27,299 bases of DNA, from assembly GCF_034521165.1 (NCBI RefSeq), contig NZ_JAXHMV010000015.1:1-27299 (forward strand), in the 5' to 3' direction. The stretch comes from Thiohalophilus sp. GTDB lineage: Bacteria > Pseudomonadota > Gammaproteobacteria > UBA6429 > Thiohalophilaceae. Made by a program: the position numbers and the translations under genes. The notes beneath the pieces were generated by a model, which saw only the letters and a list, made by a program, of their open reading frames with translations, was not told the DNA's origin and did not search any database. Each line of letters opens with the position of its first letter. The first letter of the stretch is position 1. Positions 1-8,208 of this stretch are shown here, in pieces.

Positions 1-44
1 CCCCGGTTTGACGACAGGGGTGGTCATAGTGGGGTGGTGGAAAT

Positions 45-195
45 AACGCAAAGGACGCAAAGACGCAAAGAACGCCAAGTAAAGCGAAATAATCTATTCA
101 GTATTATCGTTGCTTATCAAACGGATCCCTCACGTGCCGAGCCGGTTTTAGAATAATTCTCTTTGCGAACTCTGCGTCTTTGCGTCCTTTGCGTT
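45..195. repeat. MITE-like inverted-repeat element A
   Basis: Two 35-bp arms (45-79 and 161-195) are inverted copies agreeing at 31 of 35 positions, the outer 23 bases perfectly. The arms are built from an 8-nt unit close to ACGCAAAG repeated about four times. The 81-bp centre is AT-richer and has no ORF. The element lies just past the 3' end of thiE. A second element with the same arm design and a different centre is at 1986-2160. No clear target-site duplication is visible. Similar GCAAAGACGCAAAG intergenic repeats are, from memory, common in environmental proteobacterial genomes; their mobility mechanism is not shown here. Confidence 0.8.
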
Positions 196-221
196 TATCA
201 GGCGATCTCACTACAACCGGG

Positions 222-845
222 TCAGTCGAAGCAGCGGCTTAGCTGGCGGGCAGCGGTTTCGATGTCGTCTTGGCCGAACAGGGCGTTGACCACGGCCAGC
301 ATGTCGGCGCCGGCCGCGTGCAGTTGCGGGGCGTTGTCGGGGGTAATGCCGCCGATGGCGGCAATCGGCAGATCGAGCTGCTGGCGGGCCTGTTCGAGCA
401 GCGCCAGCCCGGCCTGCGGGGCGTCGGGTTTGGTGCTGGAGGGAAAGAAGCGGCCGAAGGCAACGTAGTCGGCCCCGGCCTGTTGTGCCGCCCGGGCCCA
501 CTCGAGGCGGTTGTTGCAGGAGACGCCGATAATCCGCTGCGGCCCCAGTCGGGCGCGGGCGGAGGCCAGCGGGGTATCGGTTTGTCCCAGATGGACCCCG
601 TCGGCGCCCACCGCCAGGGCCAGCTCGGTGTCGTCGTTAATCAGAAGCAGCGCCCCCTGTGCGTGACACAGCTCGACCAGGCGGGCCGCCTCGTCCTGAC
701 GGCGAGGTGTTTCGCCGCTCTTGTCGCGGTATTGCACCAGCTGCACGCCACCGGCGAGCGCGGCGCGCACGGCATCGAACAGCGGCTGGCCGGTGAGTCG
801 ACCGTCGGTAACGGCATACAGCCCCCGCAGGCGGGTATCGTGCAT
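222..845 (-). CDS. thiE: Thiamine-phosphate synthase ThiE
   Basis: 207 residues, the normal ThiE length. ThiE couples hydroxymethylpyrimidine diphosphate to the thiazole phosphate carboxylate, giving thiamine phosphate in the cytoplasm. Visible family motifs are QYRDKSG (diphosphate site), VHLGQTDTP, IGVSCNN, DYVAFGRFFPSSTKP and AIGGI in a TIM-barrel order. The ATG overlaps the thiD stop by one base (TAATG), so translation is probably coupled to thiD and the two form an operon transcribed thiD to thiE. I see no TPP riboswitch upstream of the pair. Downstream is repeat element A and then the window edge; the neighbour that often follows thiE in gammaproteobacteria, hemL, is not visible. Confidence 0.95.
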   Translation of the reverse strand: MHDTRLRGLYAVTDGRLTGQPLFDAVRAALAGGVQLVQYRDKSGETPRRQDEAARLVELCHAQGALLLINDDTELALAVGADGVHLGQTDTPLASARARLGPQRIIGVSCNNRLEWARAAQQAGADYVAFGRFFPSSTKPDAPQAGLALLEQARQQLDLPIAAIGGITPDNAPQLHAAGADMLAVVNALFGQDDIETAARQLSRCFD

Positions 846-1645
846 TATTCTTCGTCGCCCCGGGCCCAGAACAGCCGGTTGGGCACATGCTGGCCCATGC
901 CAGGGCGAAAGCCCTGCTGCAGGGCGTGCCAGGTGAACTCCTGGGCCTCGTGGATCGCCGCGAAGGGGTCCAGCCCCTGGGCGAGCAGCCCGGCGATGCC
1001 CGAGGACAGAGTGCAGCCCGAGCCGTGGTAGTGGTGCGGCAGGCGATCCCAGCTGAAGGTCTCCAGCTGGCGATGATTGGCATACAACCGGTTGTCGATG
1101 TGCGGTCCCGGTTCGTGGCCGCCGGTGATCAGCACATATTCAGGGCCCAGATCCAGCAGCTCCTGACCGCAGGCGTCCAGGGTGTCCGCCTCGGGCGCCA
1201 GCCGCCGTGCTTCCTCACTGTTCGGCGTGAGGACCGTGGCCTGTGGCATGAGCAAATTCTTCATGGCGGCCACAATCGCCTCGTCGGCCAGGGGCCCTCC
1301 ACCGCCGGCAACCAGTACCGGATCCAGCACCAGCGGAATATCCGGATAGTCCATCAGGATAGAATGAATCGCCTCGATAACTTCCACGCTGCCCAGCATG
1401 CCGAGCTTGAAGGCGGCGATCGGCATATCCTCGAGTACACTGCGGGCCTGCTCGATCAACAGCATCGGGTCCACTGCATCGAAGCGGCTGGCGTTGACTG
1501 TATCCTGCACGGTCAGTGCCGTGATGATCGGCGCCGCATGGCCACCCATGCTGGCGAGGGTCTCGATATCGGCCTGGATACCGGCACCACCGGTAGGATC
1601 CAGCCCGGAAAAGCACATCACCACGGGGATCGGAGACTCGGACAT
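845..1645 (-). CDS. thiD: Hydroxymethylpyrimidine (phospho)kinase ThiD
   Basis: 266 residues, typical for ThiD of the ribokinase-like fold. It phosphorylates hydroxymethylpyrimidine and then its monophosphate to the diphosphate used by ThiE. The N-terminal signature SGLDPTGGAGIQADIET (substrate site) and the C-terminal GSGCTLSSGIAGLLAQG (anion hole and catalytic base region) are intact. The ATG at 1645 is preceded by a modest AGGTT ribosome site. It is first in a thiD-thiE operon and diverges from a rubredoxin gene across a 131-bp gap that must hold both promoters. Nothing in that gap resembles the thi-box. Confidence 0.95.
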   Translation of the reverse strand: MSESPIPVVMCFSGLDPTGGAGIQADIETLASMGGHAAPIITALTVQDTVNASRFDAVDPMLLIEQARSVLEDMPIAAFKLGMLGSVEVIEAIHSILMDYPDIPLVLDPVLVAGGGGPLADEAIVAAMKNLLMPQATVLTPNSEEARRLAPEADTLDACGQELLDLGPEYVLITGGHEPGPHIDNRLYANHRQLETFSWDRLPHHYHGSGCTLSSGIAGLLAQGLDPFAAIHEAQEFTWHALQQGFRPGMGQHVPNRLFWARGDEE

Positions 1646-1712
1646 AACTATTAACCTGGCAAAATTGACTGTAATCCAACGACATGGAGTCTAGCACGGA
1701 CAATTCAACCGA

Positions 1713-1741
1713 TTCCTATTGGCCGGCTAAAATGCGATAAT
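1713..1741 (+). promoter_or_regulatory. Possible sigma-70 promoter for rubredoxin
   Basis: A GATAAT -10 (1736-1741, 5 of 6 to consensus) lies 35 bases before the rubredoxin ATG. The paired -35 at 17-bp spacing is weak (TTCCTA, 1713-1718). This is a plausible but unproven promoter, read by eye. Confidence 0.35.
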
Positions 1742-1776
1742 AGCTGATTCAAACAGTCAACGATGTAGTGGTTATC

Positions 1777-1947
1777 ATGGAATACAGGCAATACATGTGT
1801 GTCGTTTGCGGCTTTATCTACGATGAAGAGCAGGGCCTGCCCGAAGAAGGCATCGCGCCCGGTACCCGCTGGGAAGACATCCCCGAAGACTGGCAGTGTC
1901 CCGAATGCGGGGTGGGCAAGGAAGACTTCGAAATGATCGAAATCTGA
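1777..1947 (+). CDS. Rubredoxin
   Basis: A complete 56-residue rubredoxin. It has the two iron-binding CxxC knuckles, C8-V-V-C11-G and C41-P-E-C44-G, and the conserved aromatic core (Y15, W32, W39, F51). The family carries one electron through a Fe(Cys)4 centre in the cytoplasm, commonly to oxygenases, peroxide- or superoxide-detoxifying enzymes. The start chosen gives the usual MxxxQYMCVVCG beginning; a start at M7 would leave only one residue before the first cysteine. It is divergent from thiD and stands alone, with no rubredoxin reductase nearby, so its partner is unknown. The gene ends 38 bp before repeat element B. Confidence 0.95.
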   Translation: MEYRQYMCVVCGFIYDEEQGLPEEGIAPGTRWEDIPEDWQCPECGVGKEDFEMIEI

Positions 1948-1985
1948 AAGATCGCAGAGGCGTCACTTTTCTTGCTAAGTCAAGT

Positions 1986-2160
1986 AACGCAAAGGGCGCG
2001 AAGACGCCAAGAACGCAAAGTTAATAATTTAAATCATGTAGAATGAGTACTGACACGTCAATTCAGTGCAAAAGATTCGATTGAAAACCTGAATCTTCAA
2101 AAATTCGGGGTTTTTTAATAATCTTCTTTGCGATCTCCGCGTCTTTGCGCCCTTTGCGTT
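1986..2160. repeat. MITE-like inverted-repeat element B
   Basis: 35-bp arms at 1986-2020 and 2126-2160 are inverted copies at 31 of 35 positions and match the arms of element A (45-195), starting AACGCAAAGG/GCGCAAAG. The right arms of A and B are nearly the same sequence, including the less regular inner part. The 105-bp centre is AT-rich and unrelated to that of A apart from a short AATAAT-TCT stretch beside the right arm. The element ends 4 bp from the stop codon of the class II aldolase gene, so, as for thiE, it sits at a gene's 3' end. As RNA it could form a long stem on either strand and might protect or terminate the convergent transcripts; that is inference. Confidence 0.8.
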
Positions 2161-2164
2161 AATG

Positions 2165-2734
2165 TCATTTCCCTCTAGGCAGAGTTCCGGCCAGTTGCGC
2201 CAGCCAGGCGGTTTTGGCGGACAGTTCCAGTGAGCAGTTCCACTTGTAAGCCAGGTTGATGGTTTCGGCCTGGGCGTAGACGCCGTGGCCGCGGACCACG
2301 GTGATTTTGTGTTTTGCCAGCGTGTCGGAGACCTGTTCCGGTGCTTCGGCCAGATAGTTCTCGTAGGGAATATTCAGCACCGGTACGGTGCCAAAGTAAT
2401 AGTTCCCTTCAAAATCCGGCGGCGTGAAGTCTTTGCCGTTGAGTGTCAGCGCTACGGTATGGGCACCATGGCCGTGCAGTACCGCACGGGTATCGGGGTT
2501 CTTTTGATACACCATCACATGCAGCCGTGCATCCAGGGAGGCGCCGTCACCCAGGGTGCCGTCGATATCACAGGCAATGAGTTGATCCGGTCCCAGAGTG
2601 TCGGCGCAGGCGCCGGTGGGGGTCACCCAGATGGTATTGCCCTCGCGCACCGAGGCGTTGCCGCTGTGTGAATCGTTAATGCCGTACTGGCGCAGCCAGC
2701 GATAGTGGCGGATCAGATCGTCTTTAGGTGTCAT
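2165..2734 (-). CDS. Class II aldolase/adducin family protein
   Basis: 189 residues, slightly short of the usual 200-220. The family comprises zinc-dependent sugar-phosphate aldolases (FucA, RhaD, AraD epimerase) and MtnB-type dehydratases. The metal-binding histidines are visible as H87-G-H89 and H150 (RGHGVY), and the N-terminal SGNASVR and TPTG phosphate-site motifs are present. The acid/base glutamate of FucA (the E of SSEWRFH) aligns with D68 in ASLDARLH, an unusual substitution. Substrate is unknown: there are no sugar or methionine-salvage genes around it. The ATG at 2734 faces no clear strong ribosome site. The gene lies between element B and the GGDEF-EAL gene, transcribed in the same direction as the latter with a 68-bp gap. 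Confidence 0.85.
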   Translation of the reverse strand: MTPKDDLIRHYRWLRQYGINDSHSGNASVREGNTIWVTPTGACADTLGPDQLIACDIDGTLGDGASLDARLHVMVYQKNPDTRAVLHGHGAHTVALTLNGKDFTPPDFEGNYYFGTVPVLNIPYENYLAEAPEQVSDTLAKHKITVVRGHGVYAQAETINLAYKWNCSLELSAKTAWLAQLAGTLPRGK

Positions 2735-2802
2735 AAATGATTCATCTTTGGTGCTGTAACAGAACTGTCAAGAACAAGTTGTATCATCTCCCGGAATCCG
2801 AA

Positions 2803-5802
2803 TTATTTTTTGTCCCCGTTTTTCGTCAGCGCCGGGTGGTCGGGATCGGGGCGATCCAGGTAATAGCCCTGGGCCATATCCACGCCGATATCCCGAATCA
2901 TTTCCAGGGTGGCCGCGTCCTCGACAAACTCGGCAATACAGATCTTGCGCAGGCCGCGGGCCACGCCCACCATCGCTTTGACAAAGGCCTGGTTCTCCGC
3001 ATTGTTGGGCAGGTCGCTGATGAACTGGCCGTCGATTTTGAGAATTTCCACGCCCAGATGTTTGAGATAAGTAAAGGTGGAAAAACCGCTGCCGAAATCG
3101 TCCAGCGCGACCCGGCAACCGGTGCGGTGCATGGCTTCGATAAAGGCCTGGGCATCCTGCATATCGGTGACCGCGGCGGTTTCGGTCAGCTCAATGATCA
3201 GCCGTTGCGGTTCCAGTTCATATTCTCTTAGCAGGTTACGGATATATTGCGGCAGGCCGGGATCGTCGAAGGTGCGTCCGGAGACGTTAACCGCAATGGC
3301 GGATAAGTGCGGCAGTTCTGCCAGGGTTCGCACGACCCGCTTGATGACCCACTTGTCCAGGTCGACGATGGTGCCCGATTTTTCCGCGATAGGAATAAAC
3401 TGCCCCGGCATATACAGCTGATCCAGGTTGAGCGGGTCGCGCATCCGAACCAGTGCCTCGATATGGCTGATACTGCTATCGCTGGTGTTATAGATTCCCT
3501 GGTAGTGCAATTCCAGCAAATCCTGTTCCATCGCCTGCACGATACGCTGGTTCCAGGTCAGGCGGTCGACCATGGCCAGCGAGGTATCGCGATCGGCATC
3601 GTAAATCGCCCAGGTATTTTTGCCCTGGCTTTTGGCCTGATACATGGCCGCGTCGGCACGGGCGACAAGATCCTCGGTATCCAGGCCGTGATCCGGAAAG
3701 ACCGCCACGCCCAGGCTGGTGGTCATACGCAGGTGCCGGCCCCGAAAGCGAAACGGCAGGGAGGAGACCGCGTTGATGATGCGACTGGCGAGGGCGCTGA
3801 TTTCGTTGTTCTGTTGCAACGCGGTCAGCAGTGCAAATTCATCCCCGCCGAGCCGGGCCAGGGTTTCGCCGCCGCGCACCAGCGCCTGTACCTCGTTGGC
3901 GATGCGGATCAGCACGGAATCCCCGGCACTGTGACCAAAGGTATCGTTAATGTATTTGAATTCATCCAGATCAAAATAGAACAGGGCAAAGCGGGCGTTG
4001 TTCCGCTGGGCGTTGATGATGGACTGTTCCAGCTGTTCCTGAAAACGATGGCGATTGTACAGGCCGGTCAGCGGATCCCGCTGCGCCAGATATAATAATT
4101 GCTGTGCGGTCTGGCGTTCGTTGGTGACATCTTCGTAAATCCACAGCCGGCCCAATATCCGTTCATCATTATCCAGCACCGGGTAGGAAATCTGGGTTAG
4201 GACCCGACCGTCGTACAGATCCAGTTCAAAGCGTTCGCTGATCTCGTGAGTGTCGAGTACCTGTAATACATATTTGGAGGCGTGATCGGGGCGCGCGAAG
4301 CGGTGAGTGGAGTGTTCCAGTACGTTCATCGTCTCACGATTCTCCAGCACCTCATCGTCGGGGATGGCCCACATGGCACGAAATGCCGGATTAACGTATT
4401 CCATCACCCGGTTGCGATCCTCGAACAGAATCCCGATGTTCATCGCTGATAGTAACGCCGCCATGCGCCCCTGCTCGCGCTCGGCCACCAGGCGCAGTTC
4501 GCGTTGCGTCTGTTCCGACTGGCGCAGCTCTGCCAGCGTTTTTTCCAGTGCCAGTTGCGCCTCGACCCGGTCGGTAATGTCCTGCACCGTGCCGATGCCA
4601 TAACTCAGCTCGCCCTGATCGTCGAATTCCAGTTCGGCATTCTCACGCACCCATTTGATGCGATCGTGAATGATGATTCTGTGCTCGACTTCATAGCCCG
4701 CGCCGGCCAGTGCAGCCTGCCAGTTTCGGTCGACCATTTCCCGGTCTTCGGGGTGAATCGCCTCCAGGAATATCTCGTAACTGAGAGGCTTACCTTTGGG
4801 GATGCCGAAAATACGATAGGTTTCGTCGGACCATTCCAGCCGGTTCTGTTTGACATCCAGGGTCCAGCTGCCGATATGGGCAATCGACTGGGCCCGGTTC
4901 AGGTCCCGCTCGCTCTTGCGCAGGGCCTGTTCCGTTACCCGGTGCTCCTCGATGACGTCATTGAGCTGGTCATTAACCTCCTGTAACTGCCGGGTACGGG
5001 AGTGAATGCGTTGTTCCAGCTGGCTGTTGAGCTCGAGATAACGGCGGGTGGTTTCATTCTCACGCTGACGACTGTCGTGATTGATACCCCGCAAAAACAG
5101 CCCGAGCCCAAGCGCGATGGTGATGGCGGCCAGTGCACGCCACAGTTGTACCGGTGTGCCGGTTACTTCCTGAAACAGGGTTTGTGTGGGCAGTACCTGC
5201 CCAATTCGCGGGTCGCTGATAATCAGGGTGGTCAGCAGGCCATAGGCAATGAATCCACAGGCGACCAGTTTCAGTGTCCAGCCGGCCTGCATCCGGGTCA
5301 GGCTGTGATGATGCACACGTGCGTAGCCGAGCAGTCCCAGGCCGGTGAGTAACGCCCCGGGCAGGCCGACGAACAGTCGAATGGCGGCATCCAGGCCGCT
5401 GGCTGACTGACTTGCCAGCAGGGTGAGGAGAATCAGGCCGAGTCCGGCGCCGGCATAGAGGCCGGGTGGCAGGGGATGTTGAACGACGGTCTGGGTGTCG
5501 TTACTGCGAAACTGGCGACCGATGCGTCGGCCAAATTCAAACAGGGGCAGATAGGAGATCAGCAGTAACCCGTTTGCCAGCCATTCTAAGGCCGGGTGAC
5601 GGGGTTGATAGGCCAGTTGCCACCAGTCAAAAAACTCGTTCAATCCGTGCAGCAGGCCGAACAGGCCAAGCAGCCACAGATACGGCGCGAAGCCCAGTGC
5701 CCGATCTTCCCTGGGCTGCAGTAAAACGACAAATCCGAGCAACAGAAACGAGAAACCGTAAACGACGTAAATTTCGACAAGGTAATCGGCTGGCAAACTC
5801 AC
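2803..5802 (-). CDS. Membrane PAS-PAS-GGDEF-EAL cyclic-di-GMP protein
   Basis: 999 residues with a GTG start. About seven hydrophobic segments fill residues 10-240 (near 10-29, 40-58, 76-90, 113-131, 141-161, 176-196 and 220-238), giving a seven-TM sensor, followed by a coiled coil (about 245-300), PAS1 (305-415, with the AHIGSWTLD start common in PAS_3), PAS2 (445-565), GGDEF (575-735) and EAL (750-990). The cyclase signature GGDEF is intact at 652-656; the RxxD product-inhibition site is not, reading RGGE. The phosphodiesterase side has E782-A-L, ELTETA, DDFGSGFS and QGYYLDRP, so it looks competent too. Which activity dominates cannot be read from sequence. It is divergent from the HDOD gene at 6002 across a 199-bp gap. 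Confidence 0.93.
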   Translation of the reverse strand: MSLPADYLVEIYVVYGFSFLLLGFVVLLQPREDRALGFAPYLWLLGLFGLLHGLNEFFDWWQLAYQPRHPALEWLANGLLLISYLPLFEFGRRIGRQFRSNDTQTVVQHPLPPGLYAGAGLGLILLTLLASQSASGLDAAIRLFVGLPGALLTGLGLLGYARVHHHSLTRMQAGWTLKLVACGFIAYGLLTTLIISDPRIGQVLPTQTLFQEVTGTPVQLWRALAAITIALGLGLFLRGINHDSRQRENETTRRYLELNSQLEQRIHSRTRQLQEVNDQLNDVIEEHRVTEQALRKSERDLNRAQSIAHIGSWTLDVKQNRLEWSDETYRIFGIPKGKPLSYEIFLEAIHPEDREMVDRNWQAALAGAGYEVEHRIIIHDRIKWVRENAELEFDDQGELSYGIGTVQDITDRVEAQLALEKTLAELRQSEQTQRELRLVAEREQGRMAALLSAMNIGILFEDRNRVMEYVNPAFRAMWAIPDDEVLENRETMNVLEHSTHRFARPDHASKYVLQVLDTHEISERFELDLYDGRVLTQISYPVLDNDERILGRLWIYEDVTNERQTAQQLLYLAQRDPLTGLYNRHRFQEQLEQSIINAQRNNARFALFYFDLDEFKYINDTFGHSAGDSVLIRIANEVQALVRGGETLARLGGDEFALLTALQQNNEISALASRIINAVSSLPFRFRGRHLRMTTSLGVAVFPDHGLDTEDLVARADAAMYQAKSQGKNTWAIYDADRDTSLAMVDRLTWNQRIVQAMEQDLLELHYQGIYNTSDSSISHIEALVRMRDPLNLDQLYMPGQFIPIAEKSGTIVDLDKWVIKRVVRTLAELPHLSAIAVNVSGRTFDDPGLPQYIRNLLREYELEPQRLIIELTETAAVTDMQDAQAFIEAMHRTGCRVALDDFGSGFSTFTYLKHLGVEILKIDGQFISDLPNNAENQAFVKAMVGVARGLRKICIAEFVEDAATLEMIRDIGVDMAQGYYLDRPDPDHPALTKNGDKK

Positions 5803-6001
5803 AGTACGGTCCGTTTTTATTATTGATTGGTAAAATAGTGTTCAAATTTACCAGCAATATCCGGGGAAAGACAGGGCCGGTCATACGGATATTGCGGATC
5901 GGATCATTCAGGAAATCTGTCAGGATCGAATCCGCCGGGGATCTGGTGAAATCCGGAAGATGGACTATATTTAGAGTAATTTTCATCAATGCAGCCATCT
6001 T

Positions 6002-6853
6002 ATGAGTGTTACCGCTGTCGATCTGGTCCGTGATATCAAACAACTGGTGTCGTTGCCGGAAGTCTCTTTGCGTATCAGTCGCATGACCGAACAGGGAGAA
6101 TGCACGGCGGTGGAGCTGGGCAGGGTGATCAGCCAGGACGCCTCCCTCTCGGCCCGCCTGTTACGGATTGCCAACAGTCCGGTTTACGGCCTCTCCAGCC
6201 GGGTCGATACGGTCTCGCGCGCGGTCACCCTGCTTGGCCTGCAACAGATCCGCGATCTGGTGATCGCCACCACGGCAACCCGGGCATTCGAGGGGATTCC
6301 GACCGATCTGGTGTCGGTGGAGGATTTCTGGCACCACAGTCTCTATTGCGGTCTGCTGGCCCAGGAACTGGGTGAGGTGTCCAGTGCGTCACGTTCCGAG
6401 TCGTTGTTTCTGGCCGGGCTGCTGCACGACATTGGTCAGCTGGTGATGTTCTACAAATTGCCGCAACATATGCACTCGGCACTGATACGAACACTACAGG
6501 TGGAGGATCCGCTGCCGATGTACCGTGCCGAGCGGGAGGTGATCGGTTTTGATCATGCCCAGGTGGGCGAGGCACTGGCGGAATTATGGCACTTGCCGAG
6601 CAACCTGCGCGAATGTATTGCCTACCATCATGAGCCCGGTCGGGCAGAATTATTTCCGGTTCAGGTGGCGCTGGTGCATATGGCCAATATGATTGCATCG
6701 CAGCCTTATATCGAAGAGAGTGAGCTGGATGACTGGAGCCACATTGATCCCAGGGCGTGGGAAATCGCCGGTCTTTCGCGAGAACAGGTCCTGCGTGCAA
6801 TTGAAGGGGCCTGCCAGCAGTTGCAGGAGGCCCGGCGGGCCTATTTTTCCTGA
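6002..6853 (+). CDS. HDOD domain protein
   Basis: 283 residues with one HDOD domain over about residues 12-210. Features are the helical LPEVSLRISRM start, LSARLLRIANSPVYG, a VSRAVTLLGLQQIRDLV segment typical of the family, and GLLHDIGQLV, where the HD pair (142-143) is retained. HDOD proteins are non-catalytic HD relatives that act as regulatory adaptors in two-component and c-di-GMP pathways. No GGDEF, EAL or receiver domain is fused to it. The ATG lacks a convincing ribosome site, so the start is uncertain by a few codons. It is divergent from the GGDEF-EAL gene, which suggests but does not prove a shared pathway. Confidence 0.9.
   Translation: MSVTAVDLVRDIKQLVSLPEVSLRISRMTEQGECTAVELGRVISQDASLSARLLRIANSPVYGLSSRVDTVSRAVTLLGLQQIRDLVIATTATRAFEGIPTDLVSVEDFWHHSLYCGLLAQELGEVSSASRSESLFLAGLLHDIGQLVMFYKLPQHMHSALIRTLQVEDPLPMYRAEREVIGFDHAQVGEALAELWHLPSNLRECIAYHHEPGRAELFPVQVALVHMANMIASQPYIEESELDDWSHIDPRAWEIAGLSREQVLRAIEGACQQLQEARRAYFS
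6828..6848 (+). terminator. Possible intrinsic terminator inside the HDOD 3' end
   Basis: A 6-bp GC-rich stem (AGGCCC at 6828-6833, GGGCCT at 6837-6842) with a 3-nt loop is followed by A and five Ts (6844-6848). It ends two bases before the HDOD stop codon (6851-6853), so the hairpin lies within coding sequence. It would separate the HDOD transcript from the convergent PepSY gene ending at 6903. Confidence 0.45.
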
Positions 6854-6902
6854 TACGAGGTCCTTAACCGACTCTGTTTTTTTCGAGGGCGGTGGTAATT
6901 TA

Positions 6903-7673
6903 CTATCGGTGGTGTTGGCGGGCTTTATACTGGCGAACGCCCCACAACCAGAGGCCGCTGCAGGCCAGAAAGATCAGTGCCACGGCGATAAAATCAAAGA
7001 AATAAATACCCCCTTGCTTTAGCAAACGGCCACTGTGCAGATCCAGAATCACCCGCTCCATATCCAGGCCCTTGCCACGATAAAGCTGCAGCATCTTCTG
7101 ATGTACCTGCCTGGGCAGGGTGGAAGGTGCGGACCAGCGGACCGCTTCCAGGTTTTGGTGTTCCCATGTAATCAGATCCGCATCGGCGACATAGGTGCCG
7201 TGCGCCGCCTTGACAGCGACACGTTTGTCCGAGGTCAGCCCGATTGCCCACATACCGGCCGGCACACCCTGGTAACCGCGCAGGGTTTCGATGACCTTGC
7301 CTTCCGGCGTCAGCAATAACAGTTCGCCCTCGAGGGCAACGATCAGCATACCGTGGTAGCTGATGGCCCCCAGTATCTGCCGATCGTAATGACCGAGATC
7401 CCGTGTTTGAGTCAACAACCGGGAATCCCACTGACTGACCCAGTGTTCACGGGTTAGATAGCCGCTGGTTTGTTGCGGTGCCTGCACGCCGTACCAGTCG
7501 AGTAGCCAGTTACTCTGCACGTATTGCTCATCCAGGTTCATTTGCTCGGTATGGTTGAGCATGATTCCGGTAACGCTGATCAGGATGACAAACAATGCCG
7601 CACTGATGCCGATATAGCGATGCCATTGATAAACCGATTTGAGCTTGAGTCGGGGACGCTTATGCCGGGTCAT
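6903..7673 (-). CDS. PepSY-domain membrane protein
   Basis: 256 residues with an N-terminal TM helix (about 19-40), a periplasmic body and a C-terminal TM helix (about 222-245) ending in a basic tail. The WHRYIG and GIMLNHTEQ motifs are those of PepSY_TM proteins; H18 and H41 are 22 residues apart at the two ends of TM1, a spacing that could suit heme or metal binding but is not proof of it. Family members (for example PiuB and FpvG-type) take part in iron-linked reduction at the inner membrane. The gene overlaps the flavoprotein stop by four bases (ATGA), so the two are translationally coupled. It is the last gene of the Fur-box operon starting at the porin. Electron donor and substrate are not shown. 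Confidence 0.85.
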   Translation of the reverse strand: MTRHKRPRLKLKSVYQWHRYIGISAALFVILISVTGIMLNHTEQMNLDEQYVQSNWLLDWYGVQAPQQTSGYLTREHWVSQWDSRLLTQTRDLGHYDRQILGAISYHGMLIVALEGELLLLTPEGKVIETLRGYQGVPAGMWAIGLTSDKRVAVKAAHGTYVADADLITWEHQNLEAVRWSAPSTLPRQVHQKMLQLYRGKGLDMERVILDLHSGRLLKQGGIYFFDFIAVALIFLACSGLWLWGVRQYKARQHHR

Positions 7674-8203
7674 GATTTATGCGTAACGTGTTGATGAAAA
7701 TAGAGCGCGAGACGACTGAGTTTGGTCAGCGCACGTACCGATAGCGTTGCACCGGTGATACCATCGATGTCGGTATTGAGTTCAAGCTCGGAATCCAGTT
7801 TCGCTTGTTTGAACTGATTGGTGAAAAACGGGTATTTGACTTCCCAGCCACGGCTCTCCCGAAAGATGAGCACCTTGACGGTTTCGATACGATCATCGCT
7901 GATGACAATACCAACAGTGATCGGTTGTTCCTTGCCGATTTCTTCCAGTATCCAGGCCGTACGTTGGTCGCTTTGCCAGTAACGGGTACGCAGGCTGGTG
8001 GGTTTGTGTTGCAGGATCTGTTCGGCGGTATCGCGTAGCTCGCCGGTAATCCAGAGCATTTCGGGATCCGGTATCTGGTTCTCGAACACTTGTTGTAAAA
8101 AAGCTTCGGGCTTTTGATGAACCTCGCCGGATGCCGGCAGGCTCAGTAGTCCTGCGCAGAAAATAAAAACAAGTTGTATCGTAAATTTCATGGCGCGTAG
8201 CAT
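7670..8203 (-). CDS. Periplasmic FMN-binding (covalent flavin) protein
   Basis: 177 residues. It has a signal peptide (hydrophobic stretch about 9-22, likely cleavage near LPASG/EV) and one FMN_bind domain. The flavinylation motif D147-G-I-T-G-A-T153-L-S is intact; in this family ApbE attaches FMN through a phosphoester to the threonine after GA, here T153. So this is an exported one-flavin electron carrier. The start may be M1 or M5 (MKFTIQ); neither has a strong ribosome site. It lies 77 bp downstream of the porin gene, past a hairpin, and overlaps the PepSY gene by four bases. No apbE is in the window, so the modifying enzyme must be elsewhere. A flavoprotein plus PepSY pair points to electron transfer across the inner membrane to a periplasmic acceptor. 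Confidence 0.88.
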   Translation of the reverse strand: MLRAMKFTIQLVFIFCAGLLSLPASGEVHQKPEAFLQQVFENQIPDPEMLWITGELRDTAEQILQHKPTSLRTRYWQSDQRTAWILEEIGKEQPITVGIVISDDRIETVKVLIFRESRGWEVKYPFFTNQFKQAKLDSELELNTDIDGITGATLSVRALTKLSRLALYFHQHVTHKS

Positions 8204-8208
8204 AAATC

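Noticed and set aside
1..27. Start of a minus-strand gene (ATG at 27, reading MTTPVVKPG to the window edge)
   Set aside because: Only nine residues are inside the window, there is no ribosome site upstream, and it does not match the start of hemL, the usual neighbour of thiE.
45..195. CRISPR array
   Set aside because: The short periodic units have no spacers of constant length and are arranged as inverted, not direct, repeats; no cas genes are present.
270..1654. Long plus-strand ORFs opposite thiE and thiD
   Set aside because: They are antisense shadows of two well-conserved genes and show low-complexity Gly/Gln/Arg-rich composition without any recognisable domain.
1646..1776. TPP riboswitch upstream of thiD
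   Set aside because: The region on the minus strand lacks the CUGAGA core and the second thi-box half, and is too short for a full aptamer with expression platform.
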